A stretch of DNA of 64,000 bases from JAWKHR01 sp041394725 (GTDB taxonomy: Bacteria > Acidobacteriota > Vicinamibacteria > Vicinamibacterales > SCN-69-37), in assembly GCA_041394725.1 (NCBI GenBank), contig JAWKHR010000019.1:1-64000 (forward strand), in the 5' to 3' direction. Shown here one piece after another: positions 44,485-52,766 of this stretch. How positions within the stretch are numbered: the stretch's first letter is position 1; every line of letters begins with the position of its first letter. Below the pieces are notes generated by a model. That model searched no databases, was not told where the DNA came from, and saw nothing but the letters and a program-made list of their open reading frames with translations. A program made the position numbers and the translations under genes.

Positions 44485-45456
44485 TCAGGGATTCCGGCGC
44501 GCCTGCACGGCCTGGCACTCGCCGAATCCCTTGCGGAATCCCCAGGTGAGGAAGTTCGCCCGCATCTGCCCGTCCTCGTGGATGGCGTCCGCCATCTGCC
44601 GGCCGCCCAGCAGGAACATCGCGACCTGGCCTTCGCCCAGCGGCTCGATGCTCTGAATCAGCAGCACTGCCTGCGAGCCGCCGGCCTTCCGTCGCACGAC
44701 GTCGCCGAGCACCGCGCCCGCGAAGCAGTCGGCCAGCATCTCGCCGCGGTACCGGCCCGCAATGGTGGTCGGATCCGTCAGGCCGAGCTGCCGGTCGACG
44801 GCGTGTCCGACCTCATGCGCCACCACCGTCATGGACGCGTAGCCTCCGCTCGTGCCGTTCGAGTCGGCCACGACCTTCTGGAGGCGCGCGAGGAACACGA
44901 CGTCGAGATACACGTCGTGGGTCTCCGGGCAATAGAACGCGTTGTCGGGGGTCCGCAGGCAGCTGAGCGGCGGCATCGTCGGCGTACCGAAGAGGGGTGC
45001 CGTCCAGCCGTAGTACTTCAGCTCCGGCGCGACGTACGTCATCCGCGCGGCGGCGAACGTCCTGGTCCAGATGTTCGTCAACGCCGTGCCGATCGGGTTG
45101 ATGGCCGCGATGGTCGATCGCACCTGCGCCTCGGTGACGTCGTGGGTCATCAGCCGCTTCAGGTCCTGGCAGCGCTCGGAGTCCGGCGCCCCGAGACAGG
45201 TCCGGTTCGTCTCCGCCGCGCGCTCGAAATCACCGAGGTAGGTCTTCCACGGCACCTTGTCCAGGGCGTCCCAGTCGAAGTTGGCCGGCGGCGGCGGCGC
45301 CGTGGTCTGAGGGGGTGTCCCGGGGCGGCCAGCCGGGCCACCCGTGATGGACACGGCCGCCGTCGTGCGACTGGCGCCGCCCCAGCTCAGGGTTGCCGCG
45401 AGCAGGGCGCCGGCGACGAGTGGGTGACGAAGCCAATCCGCGCCGGAGCCGGCCAT
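44485..45456 (-). CDS. Putative neutral zinc metallopeptidase (YpfJ/PF04228 family), exported
   Basis: 323 residues: a hydrophobic N-terminus (HPLVAGALLAATLSWGGAS) and Pro/Thr linker precede the peptidase. Family marks are PPLSCLRTPDNAFYCPETHDVYLD, the zinc site in VVAHEVGHAVDRQLGL, and EMLADCFAGAVLGDV with the third ligand. It ends RKGFGECQA. Substrates of this family are unknown. TACAAT at 45482-45477 on the minus strand may be its -10. It is divergent from padR of cluster 3 with 71 bp between. Confidence 0.85.
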   Translation of the reverse strand: MAGSGADWLRHPLVAGALLAATLSWGGASRTTAAVSITGGPAGRPGTPPQTTAPPPPANFDWDALDKVPWKTYLGDFERAAETNRTCLGAPDSERCQDLKRLMTHDVTEAQVRSTIAAINPIGTALTNIWTRTFAAARMTYVAPELKYYGWTAPLFGTPTMPPLSCLRTPDNAFYCPETHDVYLDVVFLARLQKVVADSNGTSGGYASMTVVAHEVGHAVDRQLGLTDPTTIAGRYRGEMLADCFAGAVLGDVVRRKAGGSQAVLLIQSIEPLGEGQVAMFLLGGRQMADAIHEDGQMRANFLTWGFRKGFGECQAVQARRNP

Positions 45457-45502
45457 GTGGGAACCCCCGGAGCGACATTGTAGGGGCGGGGAACCCTTAT
45501 TT

Positions 45503-45521
45503 GTCTGACTTCGTCTAACAT
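45503..45521 (+). promoter_or_regulatory. Candidate promoter/operator of PadR cluster 3
   Basis: Direct repeats GTCTGAC and GTCTAAC (45503-45509, 45513-45519, 10-bp period, spacer TTC) could be a regulator site on one face of the helix. The -10-like TAACAT (45516-45521) ends 6 nt before the ATG, so the transcript may be leaderless. Confidence 0.4.
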
Positions 45522-45527
45522 ATCCCG

Positions 45528-45842
45528 ATGCCCCCGACGACCCTTGGTGAGTTCGAACAGCTCGTCCTGCTGGCTCTCCTCCGGCTGGGCGAGGATGCCT
45601 ACGGTGTGACGCTCTGCCAGGACATCGCGGATCGGACGGGCCGCGACGTGTCCCTGGGGTCGGTCTACAAGACCCTGGAGCGTCTGGAGGACAAGGGCCT
45701 CGTCGCGAGCCGGGTCGGCGAGCCGACCGCGGAGCGCGGCGGCCGGCGCAAGAAGCACTACCGGCTGCAGGCGCTCGGCCAGCAGGCGCTGCAGCAGTCG
45801 CTTGCCGCGCTGCGCAACATGACCGAAGGCCTGGAGATCTGA
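45528..45842 (+). CDS. PadR family transcriptional regulator (cluster 3)
   Basis: 104 residues with the winged helix LGEFEQLVLLALLRLGEDAYGVTLCQDI, VSLGSVYKTLERLEDKGLVASR and RRKKHYRLQALGQQALQQS. It is first in a three-gene run with two ADOP permeases; the next gene starts 3 nt after its stop. The layout mirrors cluster 1 in reverse orientation. Confidence 0.9.
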   Translation: MPPTTLGEFEQLVLLALLRLGEDAYGVTLCQDIADRTGRDVSLGSVYKTLERLEDKGLVASRVGEPTAERGGRRKKHYRLQALGQQALQQSLAALRNMTEGLEI

Positions 45843-45845
45843 TCC

Positions 45846-48515
45846 ATGCGCCCGTCCCCGGGCCATCCCGACCGCGTCGTCGCCGTGCCCCGCGTGCCCG
45901 CCTGGCTCGTCGCGCGGCTCGTGCGCGAGCCGCATCGCGAGTTCCTGCTCGGCGACCTCGAGGAGCAGTTCACGCGCGCGGCCGCGCAGGACGGCCCGGC
46001 GCGCGCGCGCCACCGCTACTGGCGTCAGGCCGTGCGGTGCATCGGTGCGGCGCGGTCGCTGCGTCCGGTGCCGTCCGGCGGCCGGCCATCGCCCGCGAGG
46101 AGACTGGACATGTCCCGAGTGTTCGACGACATCCGGACCGGCCTGCGATCGATCCGGCGCTCGCCCGGCTACAGCGCGGTCTCGATCCTGACCCTCGCGC
46201 TCGCCATCGGCGCCAACACGCTGCTGTTCTCGATCGCGAACCCGCTCGTCGTGCGGCCGCTGCCCCTGAAGGACTCGGGCACGCTGGGCTGGATCCTGAT
46301 GGCCCACCCGGAGCGCCAGGTCACGCGCGGCCGGGTTTCCGTGCCGGACTTCATGGAGTGGCGCGCCTCGCTCCACAGCTTCTCGGCGCTCGCCGGCTAC
46401 GGCGTCCGTCAGGCGACGCTTCTCGGCCACGGCGACGCCACGCGCGTGGTCGTCGCGCATGCGACGGCCGACCTGCCGGAGGTCTGGGGCCTGACGCCGA
46501 TCGTCGGCCGCGCCTTCCAGCCCGGCGAGGACGCGCCGGGCCAGCCGGCGGTCGGCCTCCTCAGCCACCGCTACTGGCAGGCCGCGTTCCAGGGTGATCC
46601 CGCGGTGGCGGGCCAGACCTATTTCCTCGACGGGCGTCCCGTGACGGTCGTCGGCGTGATGCCGGCGTCGATCGAGCTGGGCACGCTCTCGCTCATCGAC
46701 GTCTGGGTGCCGCTGACGCTCGACGCGTCCGCCCCGCGCGACGATCGCTGGGTGCTCCCCACCGGCCGCCTCGCGCCGGGCGCGACGGTGGCATCGGCCG
46801 ACGCGGAGTTCCAGACGCTGTTCGCCGCCCAGCAGCGCGACCACCCGGACCTGCTCGACGGCTGGACGGCGCGCGTGACGACGACGCAGGCGGCCATCGC
46901 GGCCGAGAACACCTGGGTCATCCTCACCCTGCTCGGCATCGTCGTCACGTTCGTGCTGCTCATCGCGTGCGCCAACCTCGCGAACCTGGTGATGGCGCGG
47001 CTCGTGGCGCGGCGGCAGGAACTCGACGTCCGCGTGGCGCTCGGCGCGACGCGATGGGAGGTCGTGCGGCCGTGGCTCGTCGAGGGACTGCTGCTGAGCG
47101 TGTGCGGCGGTGCCGGCGGCGTGGCGATCGCCTACGGCGGTCTGCGGGTGATCAACGCCGTGGCGTTCGAGCCCTTCCTTCGCGCGCTCGCGATCGACGG
47201 CTACGTGCTCGCCTTCGCGGCGGGGATCTCGGTGGCGACGCCGCTGCTCTTCGCGCTCTGGCCCGCGGTGTCGGCCGGCCGCGCGGTGACGAGCGCCGCG
47301 CTCCACGGCGCCCGGATCGGCGGCACGCGTGGCGCGGCGATTCGCCGCAACCTGCTCGTGGGGGCGCAGGTCGCCCTCGCCCTGGCGCTGCTCGTCGTGT
47401 CCGGGCTGGCCGTCCAGTCGATGCTGTTCATCCGGAACTCGAACCTGGGGTACGACCCGTCGCCGCTGCTGACGTGGGGCGTCTCGCTGCCGGCCGATCG
47501 CTACGCGGACGACGCGGCGCGTGCCCGATACGTGGCGGACACGGTGCGAGCGCTGTCCGCGCTGCCGGACGTCCGCGGCGCCGCGCTCGCCAGCGCCCTG
47601 CCGGTGTTCGACGCGGACGCGCCCCGGCCGATCTCGGGGACGCGGCATGACGGCGACACCGAGGCCGAGCGGCCGTGGGCATCCTGGTTCGCCGTCTCGT
47701 CCGGCTTCTTCGACACGATTGGCATCCCGCTGCTCACCGGCCGGACCTTCACCGAGGCCGATCGCGCCGGTGGGCTGCCCGTCGCCGTGCTCGGTCGGCT
47801 CGCGGCCGAGCGCTACTTCGACGACGTGGGCTCGGCGATCGGGGCCCGCATCGTGATCCACGACTCGGCGCTCGGCGCGCGCGAGGCGACCGTCATCGGC
47901 GTCGTCGGCGACACGCGCGACAACCAGCTCCTGCACACGAGCCCGCAGGTGTACGTGCCGCTCGCGCAGTGGCCGGTCCCGGCGCTTGCCGGGATCGTGC
48001 GCGCCGACGATCCGTCCTCGGCCGCCACCGGCGTCCGCACGACGCTCCGCCGGCTGGACGACGCGGTGGCGGTGTCGAACCTGCAGCCGATGACGCAGAC
48101 GATCAGCCAGGCGCTCTCGAGCAACGCGATTCTCAACGGCCTCTTCCTGTCGTTCGCGGGCCTGGCGCTCGTGCTGGCCACGGCGGGGCTGTTCGGCGTG
48201 ATCTCGTACTCGGTCGGGCAGCGGCGCCGGGAGATCGGCATCCGGCTCGCGCTCGGGGCCTCGCCGCGGATGGTGGGCCGCATGGTCGTCAGCGAGGGCC
48301 TGCGGGTCACGCTGGCGGGCGTGGCGGCCGGGCTGGTCATCGCGATGGCGCTGGCGAGCCTGTCCGCGTCGGTGCTCTTCGGCGTCTCGCCGCGCGATCC
48401 CCTCACCTTCGGCGGCGTCACCGCCATCGTCATCATCGTGGCGCTGGCCGCGTCGTGGAGTCCCGCACTTCGCGCCATGCGCGTGGACCCGGCCCGTGCG
48501 CTGAGGGCGGAGTGA
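45846..48515 (+). CDS. ADOP-family permease with prefix domain (first of cluster 3)
   Basis: 889 residues. The prefix (residues ~1-88) has the second prefix type: ARLVREPHREFLLGDLEEQFTRA. The permease begins MSRVFDDIRTGLRSIRRSPGY, with first core domain after TLALAIGANTLLFSIANPLV, FtsX helices (FVLLIACANLANLVMAR; LALALLVVSGLAVQSM), a second core domain and a final FtsX domain with REIGIRLALGASPRMV and MRVDPARALRAE. No ATP-binding domain. Translation probably couples to the next gene through a GTGA overlap. Confidence 0.88.
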   Translation: MRPSPGHPDRVVAVPRVPAWLVARLVREPHREFLLGDLEEQFTRAAAQDGPARARHRYWRQAVRCIGAARSLRPVPSGGRPSPARRLDMSRVFDDIRTGLRSIRRSPGYSAVSILTLALAIGANTLLFSIANPLVVRPLPLKDSGTLGWILMAHPERQVTRGRVSVPDFMEWRASLHSFSALAGYGVRQATLLGHGDATRVVVAHATADLPEVWGLTPIVGRAFQPGEDAPGQPAVGLLSHRYWQAAFQGDPAVAGQTYFLDGRPVTVVGVMPASIELGTLSLIDVWVPLTLDASAPRDDRWVLPTGRLAPGATVASADAEFQTLFAAQQRDHPDLLDGWTARVTTTQAAIAAENTWVILTLLGIVVTFVLLIACANLANLVMARLVARRQELDVRVALGATRWEVVRPWLVEGLLLSVCGGAGGVAIAYGGLRVINAVAFEPFLRALAIDGYVLAFAAGISVATPLLFALWPAVSAGRAVTSAALHGARIGGTRGAAIRRNLLVGAQVALALALLVVSGLAVQSMLFIRNSNLGYDPSPLLTWGVSLPADRYADDAARARYVADTVRALSALPDVRGAALASALPVFDADAPRPISGTRHDGDTEAERPWASWFAVSSGFFDTIGIPLLTGRTFTEADRAGGLPVAVLGRLAAERYFDDVGSAIGARIVIHDSALGAREATVIGVVGDTRDNQLLHTSPQVYVPLAQWPVPALAGIVRADDPSSAATGVRTTLRRLDDAVAVSNLQPMTQTISQALSSNAILNGLFLSFAGLALVLATAGLFGVISYSVGQRRREIGIRLALGASPRMVGRMVVSEGLRVTLAGVAAGLVIAMALASLSASVLFGVSPRDPLTFGGVTAIVIIVALAASWSPALRAMRVDPARALRAE

Positions 48516-51175
48516 GGAGGGTCCCAGGGTCCCAGGGGCCCAGGGTTCCGGGGGGCTTCATCGAACGGCTGGCGGCGGCGTGTGTGCCGGCGGGCGAGCG
48601 TGAGTTCGTGCTCGGCGACCTCGAAGAGCAGGCGGCGCGCCGGCTGCGCGAGGCCGGGCGTGTGCGCGCGCGGCTGTGGGTCGTGCGCCAGGTGGCGGCA
48701 CTGGCCTGGCACCGGGCGACGGGGTGGCGGCATCGCGGGGCCGTCACGTCACGGAAGGGAGACTCGCTGATGCGTCAGATCCTGCAGGACCTCCGGCATG
48801 CCACGCGCCTGCTCGTGCGGCAGCCGTCGTACGCGCTCGTCGCGATCCTGTCGCTGGCGCTCGCGATCGGCGCCAACGGGCTCGTCTACGGCCTGGTGGA
48901 CTCGCTCGTCCTCAATCCCTTCGCGTTCCCCGATCCGGATCGCCTGGTGTCGGTCGGCTCGGCGTTCCCGCGGCTGAACGAGCCAGAGGGCTTCATCGAG
49001 CAGCACTCGCCGGCGGAGGTGGCCGACGTCCGGCGCGCGGCGACGTTGCGGAACCTGACGGCGTTCGACATCGGCAACCGTGCGGTCTCCAACGGCACGC
49101 AGGCCGATCGGGTGCTGACCGCGCTGCTGATGGACGACCCGTTCCCGGCGCTCGGCCGGCCGCCGGCGCTCGGGCGCGGGTTCACGGCGGCGGAACTGGC
49201 GCCCGGCGGACCGCCGGTTGCCATCATCAGCCATCGGGTGTGGCGCGATCTGTACGGCGCCGACCCGGCGATCGTCGGGCGGGTCGTGCCGGTGAACTCC
49301 GAGCCGCGACAAATCGTCGGCGTCATGGACGCGGGCACGTCCCTGCTCGGCACTGATCTCTGGGTGCCGTGGGGCCTCGATCCGGGACAGGTGCCGCGCA
49401 ATCGCCGGCAGTTCACGATGGTCGCCAGGCTGGCGCCGGACGCGACGCTGGCCGAGGCGAACGCCGAGCTTCGCGCGATCGCCGGGCGCGTGACGAGCGA
49501 CTTCGCCGGGGCGTTTCCCGAGTACCAGGGCTGGCGCCTGCGCGTGGTGCCGTGGGCCGAGGCGGTGACCGGGCAGGCGCGCGGGCTCGTCGGCCTGCTC
49601 CTCGTCGCGGGTGCGTTCGTGCTGCTGGTCGCCTGCGCGAACCTGTCGAGCCTGATGCTGGCGCGGCTGAGCGCGCGCCGTCGGGAGATCGCGGTGCGCT
49701 ACGCGCTCGGCGCCGGGGGCTGGCAGGTCACGCGGCTGCTGCTCGTCGAGAGCCTGATCCTCGCCGCCACCGCCGGCGCGCTCGGCATCGCGCTCGCCCG
49801 CGTGACGATGAGCGCCATCCCGTCGCTGCTGCCGCGGCAGGTGCTCAGCGCGATCAGCGCGCCGTCCATGAACCTGCGCGCGATCGCCTACAGCCTCGCG
49901 GTCGCGCTGGGCGCCGCGCTGCTGACCACGCTGATGCCCGCCTGGCAGGCGCGACGCGCGCACCCGCAGGCCGCCCTGCGCGAGGCCGCCACGGGTGGGC
50001 CGGGCGGCCGCCAGCGCCTGCGCCGCGCGCTCGTCGTGGCCGAACTGACGCTCGCCGTCGTCCTGCTCGTCGGCGCCGGCCAGATGCTCTCGAGCTTTGC
50101 GCGCCTGCAGCGCGCCGATCCCGGCTTCCGGATGGACGGCGTCGCCACGATGCGCCTCACGCTCGCCTGGGAGCGCTACGGCCAGGACGACGCGGCCACG
50201 CGGTTCTTCGACGCGCTGGTCGATCGCATTGGCGCGCTGCCCGGCGTCACCGCCGCGGCGGCGGCCGCCCAGTTCCCGCCGGCCGAGAGCTTCCGGACCC
50301 GGTTCCGCGTGGCCGGTGTGCCCGCCGAGGGCGAGGCGATCCCGACGGCCTTCGTCAATCCGATCACGCCGGACTACTTCGACGTGCTCGGCATCCCGCT
50401 GCGCCACGGCCGCGGGTTGACGGCCGCCGACCGGGCCGGTGCGCCCGAGGTGGCCGTGGTGAACGAGGCGTTCATGCGGCGGTACCTCGACGGCCGGCCC
50501 GAGGGCCGGCTGCTCGTGGGCAACGGCGAGACGCCGGTCGAGATCGTCGGTGTCGTGGCGGACGCGCGCAACGCGTCGCTGCTGCGTCCGGCCGAGCCGG
50601 AGATCTTCGGCACGATCGACCAGGTCGGTCAGAGCAACCAGTACTTCCTGCTGGTCCGCACCACGGGCGCTCCCGGCGCCATCGTCGGGTCGGTGCGGCG
50701 CGTGCTCGCGGAGATGGACCCCGACCAGCCGCTGTACCTCGTCCAGTCGATGGAGGACGCGGTGGCGGGGGTGCTCTTCCCGCAACGCGTCGCGCTCGTG
50801 CTCGTCGGCGTCTTCGCGATCGGCGCCGTCGTCATCTCGGCGATCGGCGTCTATGGCGTGGTGGCGTTCTACGTCGCGTCGCGGCGGCGCGAGATCGGGA
50901 TTCGCATGGCGCTCGGCGCGACCGCGCGCGGGGTGACCCGGCTCGTCGTCGGGCACACGGCGTGGCTGCTCGTCACCGGCGCGGGGCTCGGCCTGGCGGG
51001 CGGCGTGGCGGCCGCGCGCGCGGCCGGAGCCCTGCTGTACGAGTCGCCGGCGGTCGATCCGCTGGCCATCGCCGGCGTGGCCGGCGTGCTTCTCGTCGTC
51101 GGGCTGCTGGCGAGCTGGCTGCCGGCGCGGCGCGCGATGCACCTCGATCCGGCGCGGGTCCTGCGGAACGACTGA
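48512..51175 (+). CDS. ADOP-family permease with prefix domain (second of cluster 3)
   Basis: 887 residues from a GTG at 48512 that overlaps the previous stop (GTGA). Residues 2-15 (RRVPGSQGPRVPGG) are encoded by a GGGTCCCAGGG repeat tile. The prefix proper follows: IERLAAACVPAGEREFVLGD, then LEEQAARR. The permease begins MRQILQDLRHATRLLVRQPS, with LALAIGANGLVYGLVDSLVL, FVLLVACANLSSLMLARLS, two core and two FtsX domains, and ends MHLDPARVLRND. The frame stays open well upstream inside the first permease, which can obscure the start. Function unknown, presumably a partner of the first copy. Confidence 0.85.
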   Translation: MRRVPGSQGPRVPGGFIERLAAACVPAGEREFVLGDLEEQAARRLREAGRVRARLWVVRQVAALAWHRATGWRHRGAVTSRKGDSLMRQILQDLRHATRLLVRQPSYALVAILSLALAIGANGLVYGLVDSLVLNPFAFPDPDRLVSVGSAFPRLNEPEGFIEQHSPAEVADVRRAATLRNLTAFDIGNRAVSNGTQADRVLTALLMDDPFPALGRPPALGRGFTAAELAPGGPPVAIISHRVWRDLYGADPAIVGRVVPVNSEPRQIVGVMDAGTSLLGTDLWVPWGLDPGQVPRNRRQFTMVARLAPDATLAEANAELRAIAGRVTSDFAGAFPEYQGWRLRVVPWAEAVTGQARGLVGLLLVAGAFVLLVACANLSSLMLARLSARRREIAVRYALGAGGWQVTRLLLVESLILAATAGALGIALARVTMSAIPSLLPRQVLSAISAPSMNLRAIAYSLAVALGAALLTTLMPAWQARRAHPQAALREAATGGPGGRQRLRRALVVAELTLAVVLLVGAGQMLSSFARLQRADPGFRMDGVATMRLTLAWERYGQDDAATRFFDALVDRIGALPGVTAAAAAAQFPPAESFRTRFRVAGVPAEGEAIPTAFVNPITPDYFDVLGIPLRHGRGLTAADRAGAPEVAVVNEAFMRRYLDGRPEGRLLVGNGETPVEIVGVVADARNASLLRPAEPEIFGTIDQVGQSNQYFLLVRTTGAPGAIVGSVRRVLAEMDPDQPLYLVQSMEDAVAGVLFPQRVALVLVGVFAIGAVVISAIGVYGVVAFYVASRRREIGIRMALGATARGVTRLVVGHTAWLLVTGAGLGLAGGVAAARAAGALLYESPAVDPLAIAGVAGVLLVVGLLASWLPARRAMHLDPARVLRND
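48516..48556. repeat. GGGTCCCAGGG-type repeat tile at an ADOP start
   Basis: GGAGGGTCCCAGGGTCCCAG then GGGCCCAGGGTTCCGG, directly after the upstream stop. Its reverse complement resembles the tile in sucA (52895-52950), sharing CCCCTGGGACCC. Confidence 0.65.
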
Positions 51176-51179
51176 CCGG

Positions 51180-51217
51180 CCATTTGGGTCCGCGGCCATT
51201 CTGGTGCTCAAATACCC
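51180..51217 (+). repeat. 38-bp direct repeat, left copy
   Basis: CCATTTGGGTCCGCGGCCAT, continuing to CTCAAATACCC. It matches the copy at 52210 at 37 of 38 positions and starts 5 nt after the ADOP stop. It contains ATTTG...CAAAT ends that could pair. Confidence 0.85.
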
Positions 51218-52199
51218 TCCGTGCCGCGGTCGCGCTGGCGATCGTCGCGGCCGGCCTTCCAGGATCGGCGAGGTCGGGCCGTCAGGCGGCGCCCGCCGCG
51301 GCGGTGAGCGCGGTTCGGGAGGTGCTCGCCGGTGCGCCGGGTGTGTCGGTGGCAGTCGTCCAGGATGGCGTCGTGCGGGGCGTCAGGCCTTCGGGTGGCG
51401 GATCCGGAACGCGGTCGCGCCGCCACGGTCAACACCCGTTTCTTCGTCTGGAGTGTCGCGAAGCCCTGGACGGCCACGGCGGCCGCACGGCTCGCCGAGC
51501 AGGGTCGCCTTGATCCGGCGGCCGCGGTGTCCCGGTACCTGCCGGACCTGCCCGACGCTGCAGGGCGTCACCGTCATGCAGGTGGCCACCACCGGTCCGG
51601 CATCTCACTACCGGAACGACCGAGGCCATCGATCCGGGGCACTGCGAGCAGGTTGCCGATGCGCTGCCCATCTTCCTGGACGATCCGCTGATCGCGCCAC
51701 CAGGTTCGGGTGAGCACTACTCGACCTGGGGCTACGTGCTGCTGAGCGCGGTCATCGAGCGCGTCTGCGGAGAGGCGTTTGCCACGTGCCTCCGCTCGTC
51801 GTCTTCGAACCGGCGGGTATGACGGGGGTGCGGCCAGCCCCGCTCCGGGTGTCCGGATTGCGCGGTCGGCGCCGAACCAGCGGGAACGGGGTTCAGGCCC
51901 GTACCGGGGCTCGATGCGAGCTGCAAATTCGGCGGCGGCGGGTTCGTGGCGACGCCGCTGGATCTCGCGCGGTTCTACGTGCGCTCGGGGGCCGCCTCGT
52001 CGGGCCGCCGATGCGCGCGCTGATCCTGGGCGAACCCGCGGGAGGCGTCGCGCATGTCGGAGGCTTGAGCGCCGGTGGTCGCAGCATCGTGCGCGTCGAC
52101 CTCGCGACCGGACAGATCGTCGCGATCGCCGCCGGCGCGCGCGCCGATGCCCTCGACTTCGACGCCATCGCTGACCGCGTCGCCGCCGCCTTCAGGTAG
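51218..52199 (+). pseudogene. Serine hydrolase of the class C beta-lactamase type, multiply frameshifted
   Basis: The order of family elements is preserved but split among frames: signal-like RAAVALAIVAAGLPGSA, GAPGVSVAVVQDGVV, the SxxK nucleophile in FFVWSVAKPWTATAAARLAE, QGRLDPAAAVSRYLPDLPD, the second motif region HYSTWGYVLLSAVIERVCGE, FGGGGFVATPLDLARFYVR, and the last part HVGGLSAGGRSIVRVDLATG ending AAAFR at 52199. At least five indels separate them, and no convincing start codon remains after the upstream 38-bp repeat. Real family members hydrolyse esters, peptides or beta-lactams. As given it cannot make a functional protein. Confidence 0.75.
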
Positions 52200-52209
52200 G
52201 GCGCCAGTC

Positions 52210-52247
52210 CCATTTGGGTCCGCGGCCGTTCTGGTGCTCAAATACCC
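52210..52247 (+). repeat. 38-bp direct repeat, right copy
   Basis: Same sequence as 51180-51217 with one A/G change (position 52228). It begins 10 nt after the stop of the broken serine hydrolase. The two copies are 1,030 bp apart in the same orientation. Confidence 0.85.
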
Positions 52248-52284
52248 CGTGGCGATGAACCGTCACTGAGGAGGCATCGGGACC

Positions 52285-52656
52285 ATGAGGGGCGAACCCG
52301 GGGCGGGCGTGTCGTACGTGATGCTGGGCGTGACCGATCTCGAACGATCGACGGCGTTTTACGAGCAGACGCTGGGCCGCCCGGTGAGGGTCCGGACCGC
52401 CAACCTGGTCTTCGTCGACGCGGGGCCGATTGCCATCGGCCTCAGCCCCGACCTGGCGCGTACGCGGCGGCCGACTGCGGGCGCGACCGAGATCGTCTTC
52501 ACCGTGTCCGACGTGGGCGCGACCTGGCGGGCCCTCACCGCCCTCGGCGTGGAGTTCATCCGCGAGCCGCGCCAGGTGACCGACCGCGACTGGGCCGCCA
52601 CGCTGCTCGACCCGGACGGACATTTCCTCACGCTGTTCGGCCCGCAGGGGTCCTGA
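52285..52656 (+). CDS. VOC/glyoxalase superfamily protein
   Basis: 123 residues with the paired beta-alpha-beta-beta-beta modules of the VOC fold: VSYVMLGVTDLERSTAFYEQTLG, NLVFVDAGPIAIGLSPD, ATEIVFTVSDVGATWRALTALGVEF, and the closing LLDPDGHFLTLFGP. Metal-ligand positions are only partly present (no clear N-terminal His), so enzyme class is open. GAGGAGG lies 10 nt before the ATG. Small single-domain members often act as dimers in dioxygenase, lyase or resistance reactions. Confidence 0.8.
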   Translation: MRGEPGAGVSYVMLGVTDLERSTAFYEQTLGRPVRVRTANLVFVDAGPIAIGLSPDLARTRRPTAGATEIVFTVSDVGATWRALTALGVEFIREPRQVTDRDWAATLLDPDGHFLTLFGPQGS

Positions 52657-52754
52657 CGCCGGCGGCGAACCGGCCCGGCCGGATGAGACGGCGACCCGGG
52701 ACGTCCCTGCGACCGGGTCGGTGATACCATTGAAAATTCGCGCCCACGCGCGCG

Positions 52755-52760
52755 GATATT
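52755..52760 (+). promoter_or_regulatory. Putative -10 element of a leaderless promoter (sucA)
   Basis: GATATT ends 6 nt before the ATG at 52767, in a short AT-richer patch. Confidence 0.4.
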
Positions 52761-52766
52761 CACTGT

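Noticed and set aside
51180..52247. An integron-type gene cassette with attC sites
   Set aside because: The 38-bp repeats lack the conserved RYYYAAC/GTTRRRY core sites and no integrase is present.
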